A DNA stretch of 64,000 nt from Triticum aestivum. Lineage: Eukaryota > Streptophyta > Magnoliopsida > Poales > Poaceae. Of this stretch, positions 32,896 to 44,537 are shown one piece after another (position 1 is the first letter of the stretch; every line of letters begins with the position of its first letter). The stretch spans positions 430,928,619 through 430,992,618 of the forward strand of contig NC_057801.1 of NCBI RefSeq assembly GCF_018294505.1, read 5' to 3'. A model generated the notes under the pieces. That model saw only the letters and a program-made list of their open reading frames with translations. It had not been told where the DNA came from and searched no databases. A program made the position numbers and the translations under genes.

Positions 32896-34525
32896 TGATA
32901 CGTCTCCAACATATCTATAATTTTTGATTGCTCCATGCTACTTTATCTATTGTTTTAGGCAATATTGGGCTTTATTATCCACTTTTATATTATTTTTGGG
33001 ACTAACCTATTAACCGGAGGCCCAGCCCAGATTTGCTATTTTATGCCTATTTTAGTGTTTCGAGGAAAAGGAATATCAGACGGAGTCAAAACGGAATGAA
33101 ATCAACTAGAGAAGTTATTTTTGGAAGGAAACCCACCTGATGGACTTGTACTCCACGCCAGAAGATACGGGAGGTGCTCACGAGGGTGGGGGGCGCGCCC
33201 ACCCCCCTAGGGCGTGCCCCCTGCCTCGTGGGGCCCCCGTAGCTCCACCGACGTACCCCTTGCACCCATATATACTCACGTACCCTAAAACTTCCACAGA
33301 AGAAGATAGATCAGGAGTTCCTCCACTGCAAGCCTCTGTAGCCACCAAAAACCTCTTGGGAGCCCTTCCCGGCACCCTGCCAGAGGGGGATCCCATCACC
33401 GGTGGCCATCTTCATCATCCCGGCGCTATCCATGACGAGGAGGGAGTAGTTCACCCTTGGGGCTGAGGGTATGTACCAGTAGCTATGTGTTTAATCTCTC
33501 TCTCTCTCATGTTCTCTCTCGTGTTGCCTCTATGGCACGATCTTGATGTATCCCGAGCTTTGCTATTGTAGTTGGATCTTATGATGTTTCTCCCCCTCTA
33601 CTCTGTTGTGATGAATTGAGTTTCCCCTTTGAAGTTATCTTATCGATTGAGTCTTTTATGAGAATACTTGATGTATGTCTTGTCGTGCTTATCTGTGGTG
33701 ACAATGGGATATCATGTGCCTCTTGATGTATGTTTGGGTGACCAACTTGCGGGTTCCGCCCATGAACCTATGCATAGGGGTTGGCACACGTTCTTGACTC
33801 TCCGGTAGAAACTTTGGGGCACTCTTTGAAGTACTTTATGTTGGTTGGATGAATCTGGGATTGTGTGATGCATATCGTATAATCATGCCCACGGATACTT
33901 GAGGTGACAATGGAGTATCTAGGTGACATTAGGGTTTTGGTTGATTTGTGTCTTAAGGTGTTATTCTAGTACGAACTCTTTTATAGATCGTTCCGAAAGA
34001 ATAACTTTGAGGTGGTTTCGTACCCTACCATAATCTCTACATTTGTTCTCCGCTATTAGTGGCTTTGGAGTGACTCTTTGTGGCATGTTGATGGCTTGTC
34101 ATATGTTCTATCTATGTTATTATTGTTGAGAGAACTTACACTAGTGAAAGTATGAACCCTAGGCCTTGTTTCTTACCATTGCAATATCGTTTACGCTCAC
34201 TTTTACCGCTCGTTACCTTGCTGTTTTTATTATTTCAGATTACAAAAACCCATATCTACTATCTATTTTGCACTTGTATCTTCATCTCTTCGCCGAACTA
34301 GTGCACCTATACAATTTACCATTGTATTGGGTGTGTTGGGGACACAAGAGACTCTTTGTTATTTGGTTGCAGGGTTGTTTGAGAGAGACCATCTTCATCC
34401 TACGCCTCCTACGGATTGATAAACCTTAGGTCATCCACTTGTGGGAAATTTGCTACTGTCCTACAAACCTGTGCACTTGCAAGCCCTACAATGTCTACAA
34501 GAAGAAGGTTGTGTAGTAGACATCA
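32896..34525 (+). repeat. 3' LTR of the gag-only element
   Basis: A 1,630-base LTR from TGATACGTCTCC to GTAGTAGACATCA, followed by the target copy GTAGT. Confidence 0.9.
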
Positions 34526-34530
34526 GTAGT

Positions 34531-37002
34531 CACCATGGCCGGCAAGTGTTTTCAATGCTTGTGCTAAATTTTTTTGTCCTTTCTTCTTTGAAGCAATGGA
34601 GTACATATGCGAGAACAATGTTGAGTCGTCCGATGAGGAGGACTACACTGATGAGACGATGATGATGCACGCGGTCATTGCAGACATGGAGCATGCGGAA
34701 GAGTGATGTCTACTACACAACTTTATTCTTATAGACTCTTTTGGGTTTCCAAGCGCAAAGTTTTGTAGGACAGCAGGAAATTCCCCTCAAGTGGATGGCC
34801 TAAGATTTATCAATTCGTGGGAGGTGTAGGATGAAGATGGGTTCTCTCAAAAAACCTAAAACCAAATACAAAGAGTCTCTTGTGTCCCCAACACACCCAA
34901 CACAGCTATCAATTGTATTGGTGCACTAGTTCGGCGAAGAGATGGTGATACAAGTGTAATATGGATAGTAGAAATATGATTTTATAATCTGAATAAAAAT
35001 AGCAATGTAACAAGTAGCAAACAACGAGCAAAATGGTATGTCAATGCTTAGAAACAAGACCTAGGGTTCATACTTTTACTAGTGAAATCTCTCAACGTTA
35101 CTAACATAATTGAATCATATAATAATCCTCAAAGTGCGGTGAAGAATCACTCCAAAGTTTCTATTCCTATCGGAGAAAGTTGGATGAAATCGCGGAGGTA
35201 GTAAACCACCTTATAGTTATGTTTCCACTCAACCTATTGATCCACCCCGAAGTGTCATGAATAGTTCTAGAGATCGTACTCTGACAACACCGTATGATAC
35301 ACATCAATCAACTCTAATGTCATCTAGATACCCCAATGTCACCACGAGTATCCACGAGTGAGGCATGCATCAAGTGATCTCAAATCCAAAGTATTCAATA
35401 CAATAACAAAAAAACTTCAAAGAGCAAGACTCATTTCACCACAAAAGAGATAGAGGGGAAGAACACCATATGATCCAACTATATTAACAAAGCTCATGGT
35501 ACATCAAGATCGTGTCCTATCAAGATCACGACGTGAGAGATCAAACACATAGCTACTGGTACATACCCTCGGCCCCGAGGGTGAACTACTCCCTTCTTGT
35601 CATGTAGGTGGCAGGGATGATTAAAATGGCATCCGGTGATGGCTTTCCCCCTCTGGCAGGGCGTCGAAACAGGGCTCCAGATGAGATCGCTTCAGAATAG
35701 AGGCTTGCGGCAGCAGAAAAAATCATTTAGGTTAAATTCCAGAGGTTTCTGGATTTATAAAAAATTTCAGCGTTGGAATCACAACAAAAGGAGTTGCAAG
35801 GGCCCCACAAGCTCGGATGGCACTCCCACCCCCATGGGGTGCACCATGTGAACTTGTAGCGTCCTAGCGGGTCTTATGGTCCTTCCCCGAAGCTTTGGGG
35901 GTCTCTTATGTTCCAAAAAAATTACCATAAATTTTTATCGTGTTTGGACTCCGTTTGGTATGGTTTTTCTGCGAAACAATGAAACAGGCAAAAGAACATG
36001 AACTAGCATTAGGCACTAAGTTAATAGGTTAGTCCTTAAAAATCATATAAAAGGGCACCAAAACCATGTAGAACTCATGTAGATATAGCATGAATAGTTC
36101 ATAAATTATAGATACGTTGGAGACGTATGAAAGAGCATGTTCTTAATTTCAAGAGAACAATCAAGGGTCATTGAATGCTCAACACAGGGTGCAAGAGCTT
36201 TTGACGCTGATGGATGACTACTTTGCCGTTGATGCCCTACTCGTCGACAATTTTCACCCGCGCTTTCGGATGTGAAAAATGTCTTTGATCGTCTCTACCA
36301 TGGCGTCCGGTCCTTCGATGACCACTTCATCTTAAAGAAGGATGTCACAGGAAGGATTGGATTATCTGGTTGCCATAGGTGCGGGGCCACATTGCGGATG
36401 CTTGCATATGACACGACCATTGATTCATGAGACGAATACATAGGGATGTTTGAGAGCACATGAGGAGACGCCACAGTCAGATTTGCTATTGTTGTGGTGG
36501 AGGTGCTTGGACCCCAGTACTAGAGATACCAACTATCACAGACACCGAGAGGCTCTTGGGAATGTCCGAAGTTACATGGTGGCCAGGTTTGCTCAGATCT
36601 CTTGATTGCATGCATTGGAGATGGAAGAACTGCCCAAAAGCTCTACAAGGTCAATATCGGGGTCATGTTAAGAAGCCCACCATCATTCTTGAAGCAGTTT
36701 CATCACATGATCTCTGTATTTTGCACTCTTTTTTTGGCATGCGAGGGTCTCACAATGACATCAATATGTTGAAGTGATCTCCATTATCTGCTAGGTTGAC
36801 TGAAGGGAAACATGGGTTACTATCTGACTGACAGTATCTATCCTCTATGGGCTACCTTTCTCAAGATTATCTATAATCCACTTGGTTAGAAAAGGTCTCG
36901 CTTTTCCCAAAGACAAGAAGCAGCTACAAAGGATATTAAGAGGGCATTTGGGGCCCGTTTTGTAGTTGTTTGTGGACATGCTAAACAATGGGATCCGTAT
37001 AC
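34531..37002 (+). pseudogene. Harbinger transposase (ALP1-like), split by a solo LTR
   Basis: The N-terminus (34590-34703) reads MEYICENNVESSDEEDYTDE to the solo LTR. It resumes at 36136 with HVLNFKRTIKGH. Frame-shifted blocks follow: MDDYFAVDALL, FDDHFILKKDVTGRIGLSG, then SLDCMHWRWKNCPKALQGQY and HSFFGMRGSHNDINML (36595-36775) and IYPLWATF. These are the Harbinger DDE blocks, with Asp in LDCMHW and Asp in SHNDIN. In the final block the usual V-E-R-A-F-G reads I-K-R-A-F-G, so the catalytic Glu appears to be Lys. The Athila-type LTR cuts the gene at 37003. It is clearly inactive. Confidence 0.8.
34704..36130 (-). mobile_element. Solo LTR
   Basis: A 1,427-base LTR of the same superfamily as 12910-14517 in the same orientation: TGATGTCTACTAC to GGAGACGTATGA on the plus strand. 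Perfect AAGAG copies flank it (34699-34703 and 36131-36135). There is no internal sequence, so it is a product of LTR-LTR recombination. Its last bases are TGA where CA is usual. Confidence 0.9.
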
Positions 37003-38525
37003 TGGTACATCCATTTTGCATCATGCTTTTATATCGATGTTTATTGCACTATGGGCTATTATTACACGTTATGTCACAATACTTATGCCTATTCTATCTT
37101 ATTTTACAAGGTTTACATGAAGAGGGAGAATGCCGGCAGCTGGGATTCTGGGCTGGAAAAGGAGCAAATATTAGAGACCTATTCTGCACAACTCCAAAAG
37201 CCCTGAAACTCCACGAAAGTCATTTTGGGAATTAATAAAAAATATTGAGTGGAAGAAATACCTGAGGGGGCCACCCACCATCCACGAGGGTGGGGGGCGT
37301 GCCCTACCCCCCTGGGCGCACCCCCTGCCTCGCGGGCCCCCTGGCAGCCCTCCGGTGGCCATCTTCTACTATACGAAGTCTTTTACCCTGGAAGAAAATC
37401 ATAAGCAAGCTTTTGGGACGAAACTCCGCCGCCACGAGGCGGAACCTTGGCGGAACCAATCTAGGGCTCCGGCGGAGCTGTTCTGCCGGTGAAACTTCCC
37501 TCCGGGAGGGGGAAATCATCACCGTCATCATCACCAACGATCCTCTCATCGGGAGAGGGTCAATCTCCATCAACATCTTCACCAACACCATCTTCTCTCA
37601 AACCCTAGTTCATCTCTTGTATCCAATCTTTGTACCAAAACCTTAGATTGGTACCTGTGGGTTGCTAGTAGTGTTGATTACTCCTTGTAGTTGATGCTAG
37701 TTGGTTTATTTGGTGGAAGATCATATGTTCAGATCCTTAATGCATATTAATACCCCTCTGATTATGAACATGAATATGCTTTGTGAGTAGTTACGTTTGT
37801 TCCTAAGGACATGGGAGAAGTCTTGCTATTAGTAGTCATGTGAATTTGGTATTCGTTCGATATTTTGATGAGATGTATGTTGTCTCTCCTCTAGTGGTGT
37901 TATGTGAACGTCGACTACATGACACTTCACCATTATTTGGGCCTATAGGAAGGCATTGGGAAGTAATAAGTAGATGATGGGTTGCTAGAGTGACAGAAGC
38001 TTAAACCCTAGTTTATGCGTTGCTTCGTAAGGGGATGATTTGGATCCACATGTTTCATGCTATGGTTAGGATTACCTTAATACTTCTTTTGTAGTTGCGG
38101 ATGCTTGCAATAGGGGTTAATCATAAGTGGGATGCCTGTCCAAGAAAAGGGCAGTCCCAAGCTCTGGTCCACCCACATATCAAATTATCAAAGTAACAAA
38201 CGCGAATCATATGAGCGTGATGGAAACTAGCTTGACGATAATTCCCATGTCTCCTCAGGAGCGCTTTTCTGTATATAAGAACTTGTCCAGGCTTGTCCTT
38301 TGCTACAAAAAGGATTGGGCCATCTTGCTGCACCTTATTTACTTTCATTGCTTGTTACTCATTAGAAATTACCTTATCACAAAACTATTTGTTACCGATA
38401 ATTTCAATGCTTACAGAGAATACCTTACTGAAAACCGCTTGTCATTTCCTTATGCTCCTCGCTGGGTTCGACACTCTTACTTATCGAAAGGACTATAATA
38501 GATCCCCTACACTTGTGGGTCATCA
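37003..38525 (+). repeat. 5' LTR of the Athila-type element
   Basis: It begins TGGTACATCCATTTTGCATC, directly after the transposase codons for WDPYT, and ends GGGTCATCA. Length is 1,523 bases. The start was chosen by the end of transposase homology and the TG dinucleotide. Confidence 0.75.
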
Positions 38526-38536
38526 AGAATCTTTTC

Positions 38537-38555
38537 TTGCGCCGTTGCCAGGGAG
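38537..38555 (+). promoter_or_regulatory. Primer binding site, tRNA-Asp type
   Basis: TTGCGCCGTTGCCAGGGAG matches the tRNA-Asp complement (TGGCGCCGTTGCCGGGGAG) with two differences. It starts 12 bases after the LTR. Confidence 0.7.
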
Positions 38556-38631
38556 TGAAGCGCCTTTGGTAAATGGAACTTGGTAAGGAAAATTTTATAT
38601 AGTGTGCTAAAATTTACTATCAGTTGTTACT

Positions 38632-39656
38632 ATGGAACATAATCCTTTGAGGGGCTTGTTCGGGGTATCTTCACCCCGACCAGAAGAGCAAAGAGTTGCT
38701 CCTCAACCTACTGAACCTACTGAAAATGTCTACTTTGAAATTCCTTTGGGTATGATAGAGAAACTGCTAGCTAATCCCTTTACAGGAGATGGAACATTGC
38801 ATCCCAATTTGCACCTAATCTATGTGGATGAAGTTTGTGGATTATTTAAGCTTGCAGGTATGCCCGATGATGTTGTCAATAAGAAGGTCTTCCCTTTATA
38901 TTTGAAGGGATATGCATTGACATGGTATAGGCTATGTGATGATATGGGATCATGGAACTACAAATGATTGAAATTGGAATTTCATCAGAAGTTTTATCCT
39001 ATGGATCTTGTTCATCGTGATCGTAATTATATATATATATTTTGGCCTCGCGAAGGAGAAAGCATCGCTCAAGCTTGGGGGAGGCTTAAGTCAATGTTAT
39101 ATTAATGCCCCAATCATGAGCTCTCAAGAGAAATGATTATTCAAAAAATTTATGCTCGGCTTTCTCTCAACAATCGCTCCATGGTCAATACTTCTTGTAC
39201 TGGGTCTTTTATGATGAAGACTATTGAATTCAAATGGGATTTATTGGAAAAAATTAAATGCAACTCTAAAGATTGGGATCTCGACGAAGGTAAGGAGTCA
39301 GGTATGACACCTAAGTTTGATTGTGTTAAATCTTTTATGGATACCGATGTTTTCCGCGAATTTAGCACTAAATATGGACTTGATTCTGAGATAGTAGCTT
39401 CTTTCTATTTATCATTTGCTACTCATATTGACCTCCCTAAGGAGAAGTGGTTTAAATATAATCCTCCCACTGAAGTAAAAGTAGTTGCACCTATTAAAGT
39501 TGAAGAAAAGACTATCACTTATAATGATCCTATTGTTCCTGCTACTTATGTTGAGAAATCACCTTTCCCTGTTAGGATAAAGGATCATGCTAAAGCTTCA
39601 ACTGTAGTTCGTAAGAGTAATACTAGAACATATACACCGCCTGAATAAATTAAAGT
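38632..39656 (+). pseudogene. Athila-type gag
   Basis: The frame starts MEHNPLRGLFGVSS and contains FEIPLGMIEKLLANPFTGDG and LKGYALTWYRLCDDMGSWNY. It continues after stops (TGA at 38965-38967, TAA near 39102) with LKLEFHQKFYPMDLVHRDRN and LSREMIIQKIYARLSLNNRS. This is the Athila capsid region, which packages element RNA. The stops fit C-to-T change (CGA to TGA). The frame ends TYTPPE with a TAA at 39646. Confidence 0.7.
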
Positions 39657-39672
39657 TGAACCTAGTATTACT

Positions 39673-42519
39673 ATGGTTAAAGATCCCTTGGCTGATAATA
39701 TTGATGGGCATGTTATTTACTTCTGTGATGAAGCTGCTAGAATTGCTAGACCAAATAATAAACATAAACATAGACCTATTGTAGGCATGCTTGTTATTTC
39801 TGTTAAAATAGGAGATCATTGTTATCATGGCTTATGTGATATGGGTGCTAGTGCCAATTCAACACCTCATTCCTTATACAAAGAAATTATGCATGATATT
39901 GCACCTGCTGAGATAGAAGAAATTGATGTTACAATTAAACTTGCCAATAGAGATACTATTTCACCAATTGGGATTGTTAGAGATGTTGAAGTATTTTGTG
40001 GGAAAGTTAAATACCCTGCTGATTTTCTTGTTCTTAGTTCCCCACAAGATAGCTTTTGTCCCATTATATTTGGCAGACCCTTCTTGAATACTGTTAATGC
40101 TAAGATAGACTGTGAAAAGGATGTTGTTACTATTGGTTTTGGGGATATGTCTCATGAGCTTAATTTTGCTAAGTTTCGTAGACAACCCCATGATAAAGAA
40201 TTGCCTAGTAAGGATGAATTTATTGGTCTTGCTTCTATTGCCATGCCTCCTACTGATCCTTTAGAACAATATTTGCTAGACCATGAAAATGATATGTTTA
40301 TGAATGAAAGAAGGGAGATAGATGAAGTATTTTTTAAACAGGGACCTATTTTGAAACACAACTTGCCTGTTGAAATCCTAGGGGGTCCCCCTCCACCCAA
40401 GGGTGATCCCGTGTTTGAGCTTAAACCATTACATGATACTCTTAAATATGCTTATCTTGATGAAAAGAAGATATACCATGTTATTATTAGTGCTAACCTT
40501 TCAAAGCAGGAAGAGGAGATATTATTGAAAACTCTGAAGAAGCACCGTGCTGCTATTGGATATATTCTTGATAATCTTAAGGGCATTAGTCCCACTCTAT
40601 GCCAACACAAAATAAAATTGGAGAAAGACACCAAACCAGTTATTGATCACCAACAGCGGTTAAATCCTAAGATGAAAGAAGTGGTAAGAAAGGAAATACT
40701 AATGCTTCTGGAGGCAGGTATAATTTATCCCGTTGCTGATAGTCAGTGGGTAAGTCCTGTCCATTGTGTCCCTAAGAAGGGAGGTATTACTGTCATTCCT
40801 AATGATAAAGATGAATTGATCCCGCAAAGAATTGTTACAGGTTATAGAATGGTAATTGATTTCCGCAAATTAAATAAAGCCACTAAAAGGATCATTACCC
40901 CTTACCTTTTATTGATCAAATGCTAGAAATATTATCCAAACATACACATTTTTGCTTTCTAGATGGTTACTCTGGTTTCTCTCAAATACCTGTGTTAGCA
41001 GAGGATCAAGAAAAGACCACTTTTACTTTCCCTTTCGGTAATTTTGCTTATAGACGTATGCCTTTTGGTTTATGTAATGCACCTGCTACTTTAAAAGATG
41101 CACGATGGCTATATTCTCTGACTTTTCTGAAAAGATTGTTGAGGTTTTCATGGATGATTTCTCTGTCTATGGATCTTCTTTTGATGATTGCTTGAGGAAC
41201 CTTGAACGAGTTTTGCAGAGAAGCGAAGATACTAGTCTTGTCTTGAATTGGGAAAAGTGCCACTTTATGGTTAATGAAGGCATTGTCTTGGGGCATAAAA
41301 TTTCTGAAAGAGGTATTGAAGTTGATAAAGCTAAAGTTGATGCTATTGAAAAGGTGCCGTGTCCCAAGGACATCAAAGGTATAAGAAGTTTCCTTGGTCA
41401 TGCTGGTTAGGAGGTTCATTAAGGACTTCTCTAAATTTCTAGGCCTCTGACTGATCTCTTACAAAAAGATATTACTTTTGTGTTTGATGATGATTGTGTA
41501 GAAGCATTTGAAATACTTAAGAAATCTTTGATTTCTGCACCTATTGTTCAACCACCTGATTGGAATTTACCCTTTGAAATTATGTGTGATGCTAGTGATT
41601 ATGATGTAGGTGCTGTTCTAGGACAAAGAGTTGATAAGAAACTAAATGTTATTCAATATACTAGTAAAACTCTAGACAGTGCCCAGAGAAATTATGCTAC
41701 TACTGGAAATGTTATTCAATATTCATAGGTATTTGTTTGTGATAAGTTCAGACCTTATATTGTTGATTCTAAAGTAACTATTCACACTGATCATGCTGCT
41801 ATTAAATATCTTATGGAAAAGAAAGATGCTAAACCTAGACTTATTAGATGGGTTCTCCTACTACAAGAATTTGATTTGCATATTATTGATAGAAAGGGAG
41901 CTGAGAACCCCGTTGCAGACAACTTGTCTAGGTTAGAGAATGTTCTTGATGACCTACTACCTATTGATGATAGCTTCCCCGATGAACAATTAGTTGTCAT
42001 AAATGCTTCTCGTACTGCTCCATGGTGTGCTGATTATGCTAATTACATTGTTGCTAAATTTATACCACCTAGTTTCACATACCAGCAAATGAAAAAGTTC
42101 TTCTATGATTTAAGACATCACTTCTGGGATGACCCACACCTTTTTTAAGAAGGAGTAGATGGTGTTATTAGACGTTGTGTACCTGAGCATGAACATGAAC
42201 AAATCCTACGCAAGTGTCGCTCCGAGGCATATGGAGGACACCATGCTGGAGATAGAACTGCACACAAGGTATTATAATCCGGTTTTTATTGGCCCACTCT
42301 CTTCAAAGATGCCCGTAAGTTTGTCTTGTCTTGTGATGAATGTCAAAGAATTGGTAATATTAGTAGACGTCAAGAAATGTCTATGAATTATTCTCTTGTT
42401 ATTGAACCATTTGATGTTTGGGGCTTTGATTATATGGGACCATTTCCTTCCTCTAATGGATATACACATATTTTAGTTGCTGTTGATTACGTTACTAAGT
42501 GGGTAGAAGCTATTCCAAC
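39673..42519 (+). pseudogene. Athila-type pol: protease, RT, RNase H, integrase N-terminus
   Basis: The protease site is GLCDMGASANSTPHSLYKEI (about 39836). The RT begins in the same frame (PVIDHQQRLNPKMKEVVRKE, VVSP-like WVSPVHCVPKKGG, YRMVIDFRKLNKA to 40924). It shifts frame through FCFLDGYSGFSQIPV, RRMPFGLCNAPAT and VFMDDFSVYGSSFDDCL (metal-binding MDD, about 41150). RNase H reads FEIMCDASDYDVGAVLGQ (about 41575). The integrase zinc region [11 protein letters not shown] and first catalytic block [12 protein letters not shown] follow, ending at IPT where the copia element enters. At least four frame breaks are present. Confidence 0.8.
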
Positions 42520-44015
42520 TGAAAGTGCGTTATATCGACTAGAGGGGGGGGTGAATATGTGATTTTTATGAATTCTTCACCGAGGAATTTGCTGGTGAGG
42601 AAATTCCTAAGAGAAGAACTACTTGCAGCGGAATAAGTACTCAGAAGTAGACATAACAGAACACAAGCATAGTCATCATAATGGAATGAAGACAAGCACA
42701 GAGTATAGAAAGCGTAAACACAGGATAACACAAGAAAGAAGACGGGAAGACTGAAGAAATTGAACTAAGGAAATTGAGTAAGTCTTCAGTCTAAGTCTTC
42801 AAATAGATATGAACAGGCACACAACAATAGACATGAGGAAATGAAAGAGTTGAGGAAATAGAACCAGTAAGCTCGGTGAAGACAATGATTTGGTAGACCA
42901 GTTCCAACTGTTGTCTCAGTTGTACATCTGGTTGGAGCGGCTAAGTATTTAAACTCGAGGACACCCAGTCCCGGACACACAGTCCTCACCGTATTCTCCT
43001 TGAGCCAAGGTCATACAGACCTCACCCAATCACTCGTGGTAAGTCTTCAGGTGACTTCCAAACCTTCAAAAACTCGGTCACTCGGCGATCCACAATTTCT
43101 CTTGGATGCTCTAGACCTTGACGCCTAACCGTCTGGAAGAAGCACAGTCTTCAAAGGTAACACGCGTCGTATCCATGCAGGATCAATCTCTTCAGTGATG
43201 CTCAATCACTTTGGGTTTTGTAGGTGCTGGGTTTGGGTTTTCCTCACTTGATGATTTTCGCTCAAAGTCCTCGGAGGATGGGATGCTCTCAAATGACAAG
43301 TGTCAGTTTCTCTCGGAGCAGCCAATCAGCTAGTGGTTGTAGGGGGCGGCTATTTATAGCCTAGGGAGCATCCCGACATGATAAGGCATAAATGCCCTTG
43401 TCTGATATGACCGTTAGGTGTGTAGATATTTTGGGACAGCTGGCGCATGGCACAGCAACGGTCGGAATTATTGGACTATCAAATTCCTCAGGGCTATCAT
43501 GTTCCTCACTGTGTAGGCAATCCGCACTGGCAAATTCCTAACTCCTCAGTCAGAACAAATTCCTTAGAGACCAGAAGAACTTCGTCTCTATCACTGAAGA
43601 ATATGACTGAACTGTATGAGATTTACAATGGCTTCACTCGAAGGGATTGGTAGGTGTAGGATTTTGAGTTGAGCATCACATGGAAATTTTTCCTTAGTAT
43701 TTCCTTGACCCCCTTTAACAGTATGGTGTTTCCTATGACTCAAGAAAGAGAAAATGAAACTACGAAAACAAAAGTCTTCACACTCCATGTTCCTCGAATG
43801 AATACCAAGTCTTCAAGGTCACACCAATTTCTTCACTTTCAAAGTCTTCAGAAGGTCTTCAGTTGAAGAACTTCATTTTTAAGGGTCGACTTTCTCTGTA
43901 AATATCAAACTCCTCATAGACTTATAGACCTGTGTACACTCACAAACGCATCAGTCCCTTAACCTATAAGTCTTCAATACACCAAAATCACTAAGGGGCA
44001 CTAGATGCACTTACA
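42520..44015 (-). repeat. 3' LTR of the copia element
   Basis: On the plus strand it runs from TGAAAGTGCGTTATATCG to ATGCACTTACA. A TATA box (minus CTATAAATAGC) lies near 43350. It keeps about 247 bases at its left end that are missing from the 5' LTR. Confidence 0.88.
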
Positions 44016-44031
44016 ATCTCCCCCTTTTTGG
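44016..44031 (-). promoter_or_regulatory. Polypurine tract
   Basis: On the minus strand this is CCAAAAAGGGGGAGAT, directly before the 3' LTR, as expected for plus-strand priming. Confidence 0.85.
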
Positions 44032-44537
44032 TGATTGATGACAATATAGGTTAAGTTTTCAACGGGGGTAAACATATGAAGTGTAAATATTGATATTGAG
44101 GAATTTGATTGCAAGATATAGAAGAACTCCCCCTGAAGATGTGCATAGTGAGGAATTTGCTTTTGAAGCAATGCACACTTGAAAAGTATAATCATGGAGA
44201 TCTCCCCCTATATCTTGTAATTCATACATGCATTTGATATATAATATGAAGATTTTGAAATGCATGATGAAATATGGTAACTGATGTAATTGAGCATGCA
44301 TGCATTGACATTAATGAGGAATAGGCATGCAGAAGAACACATCAAAAGTATCAGGCCACCATAGAGTTTAAGATTACAACTCGATCCAACAAAGTCATCA
44401 GAAGAACGAGAGTTGTAACTTAGCAAAAAAAACGCCCATATAGGGTAGACCCGCTTGAAGACTAACTCAAATTTCTCCCCCTTTGTCATCGAATGACCAA
44501 AAGGGTTGAAACTGAGGACTAACGCCCCTGAAGAATA

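Larger units (their letters stand above)
17780..34525 (+). mobile_element. Gag-only LTR retrotransposon carrying a MULE insertion
   Basis: The LTRs start TGATACGTCTCCAAC, and the 3' copy ends GTAGTAGACATCA. The target-site duplication GTAGT (17775-17779 and 34526-34530) is perfect. Inside are a gag-like gene, split by an 8.3 kb MULE, and a 3.5 kb 3' region without a gene. No protease, reverse transcriptase or integrase was found, so it is non-autonomous. About 8.5 kb remains when the MULE is subtracted. The 5' LTR lacks its last ~50 bases and runs straight into gag, so the primer site is gone and this copy can no longer replicate. Confidence 0.85.
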
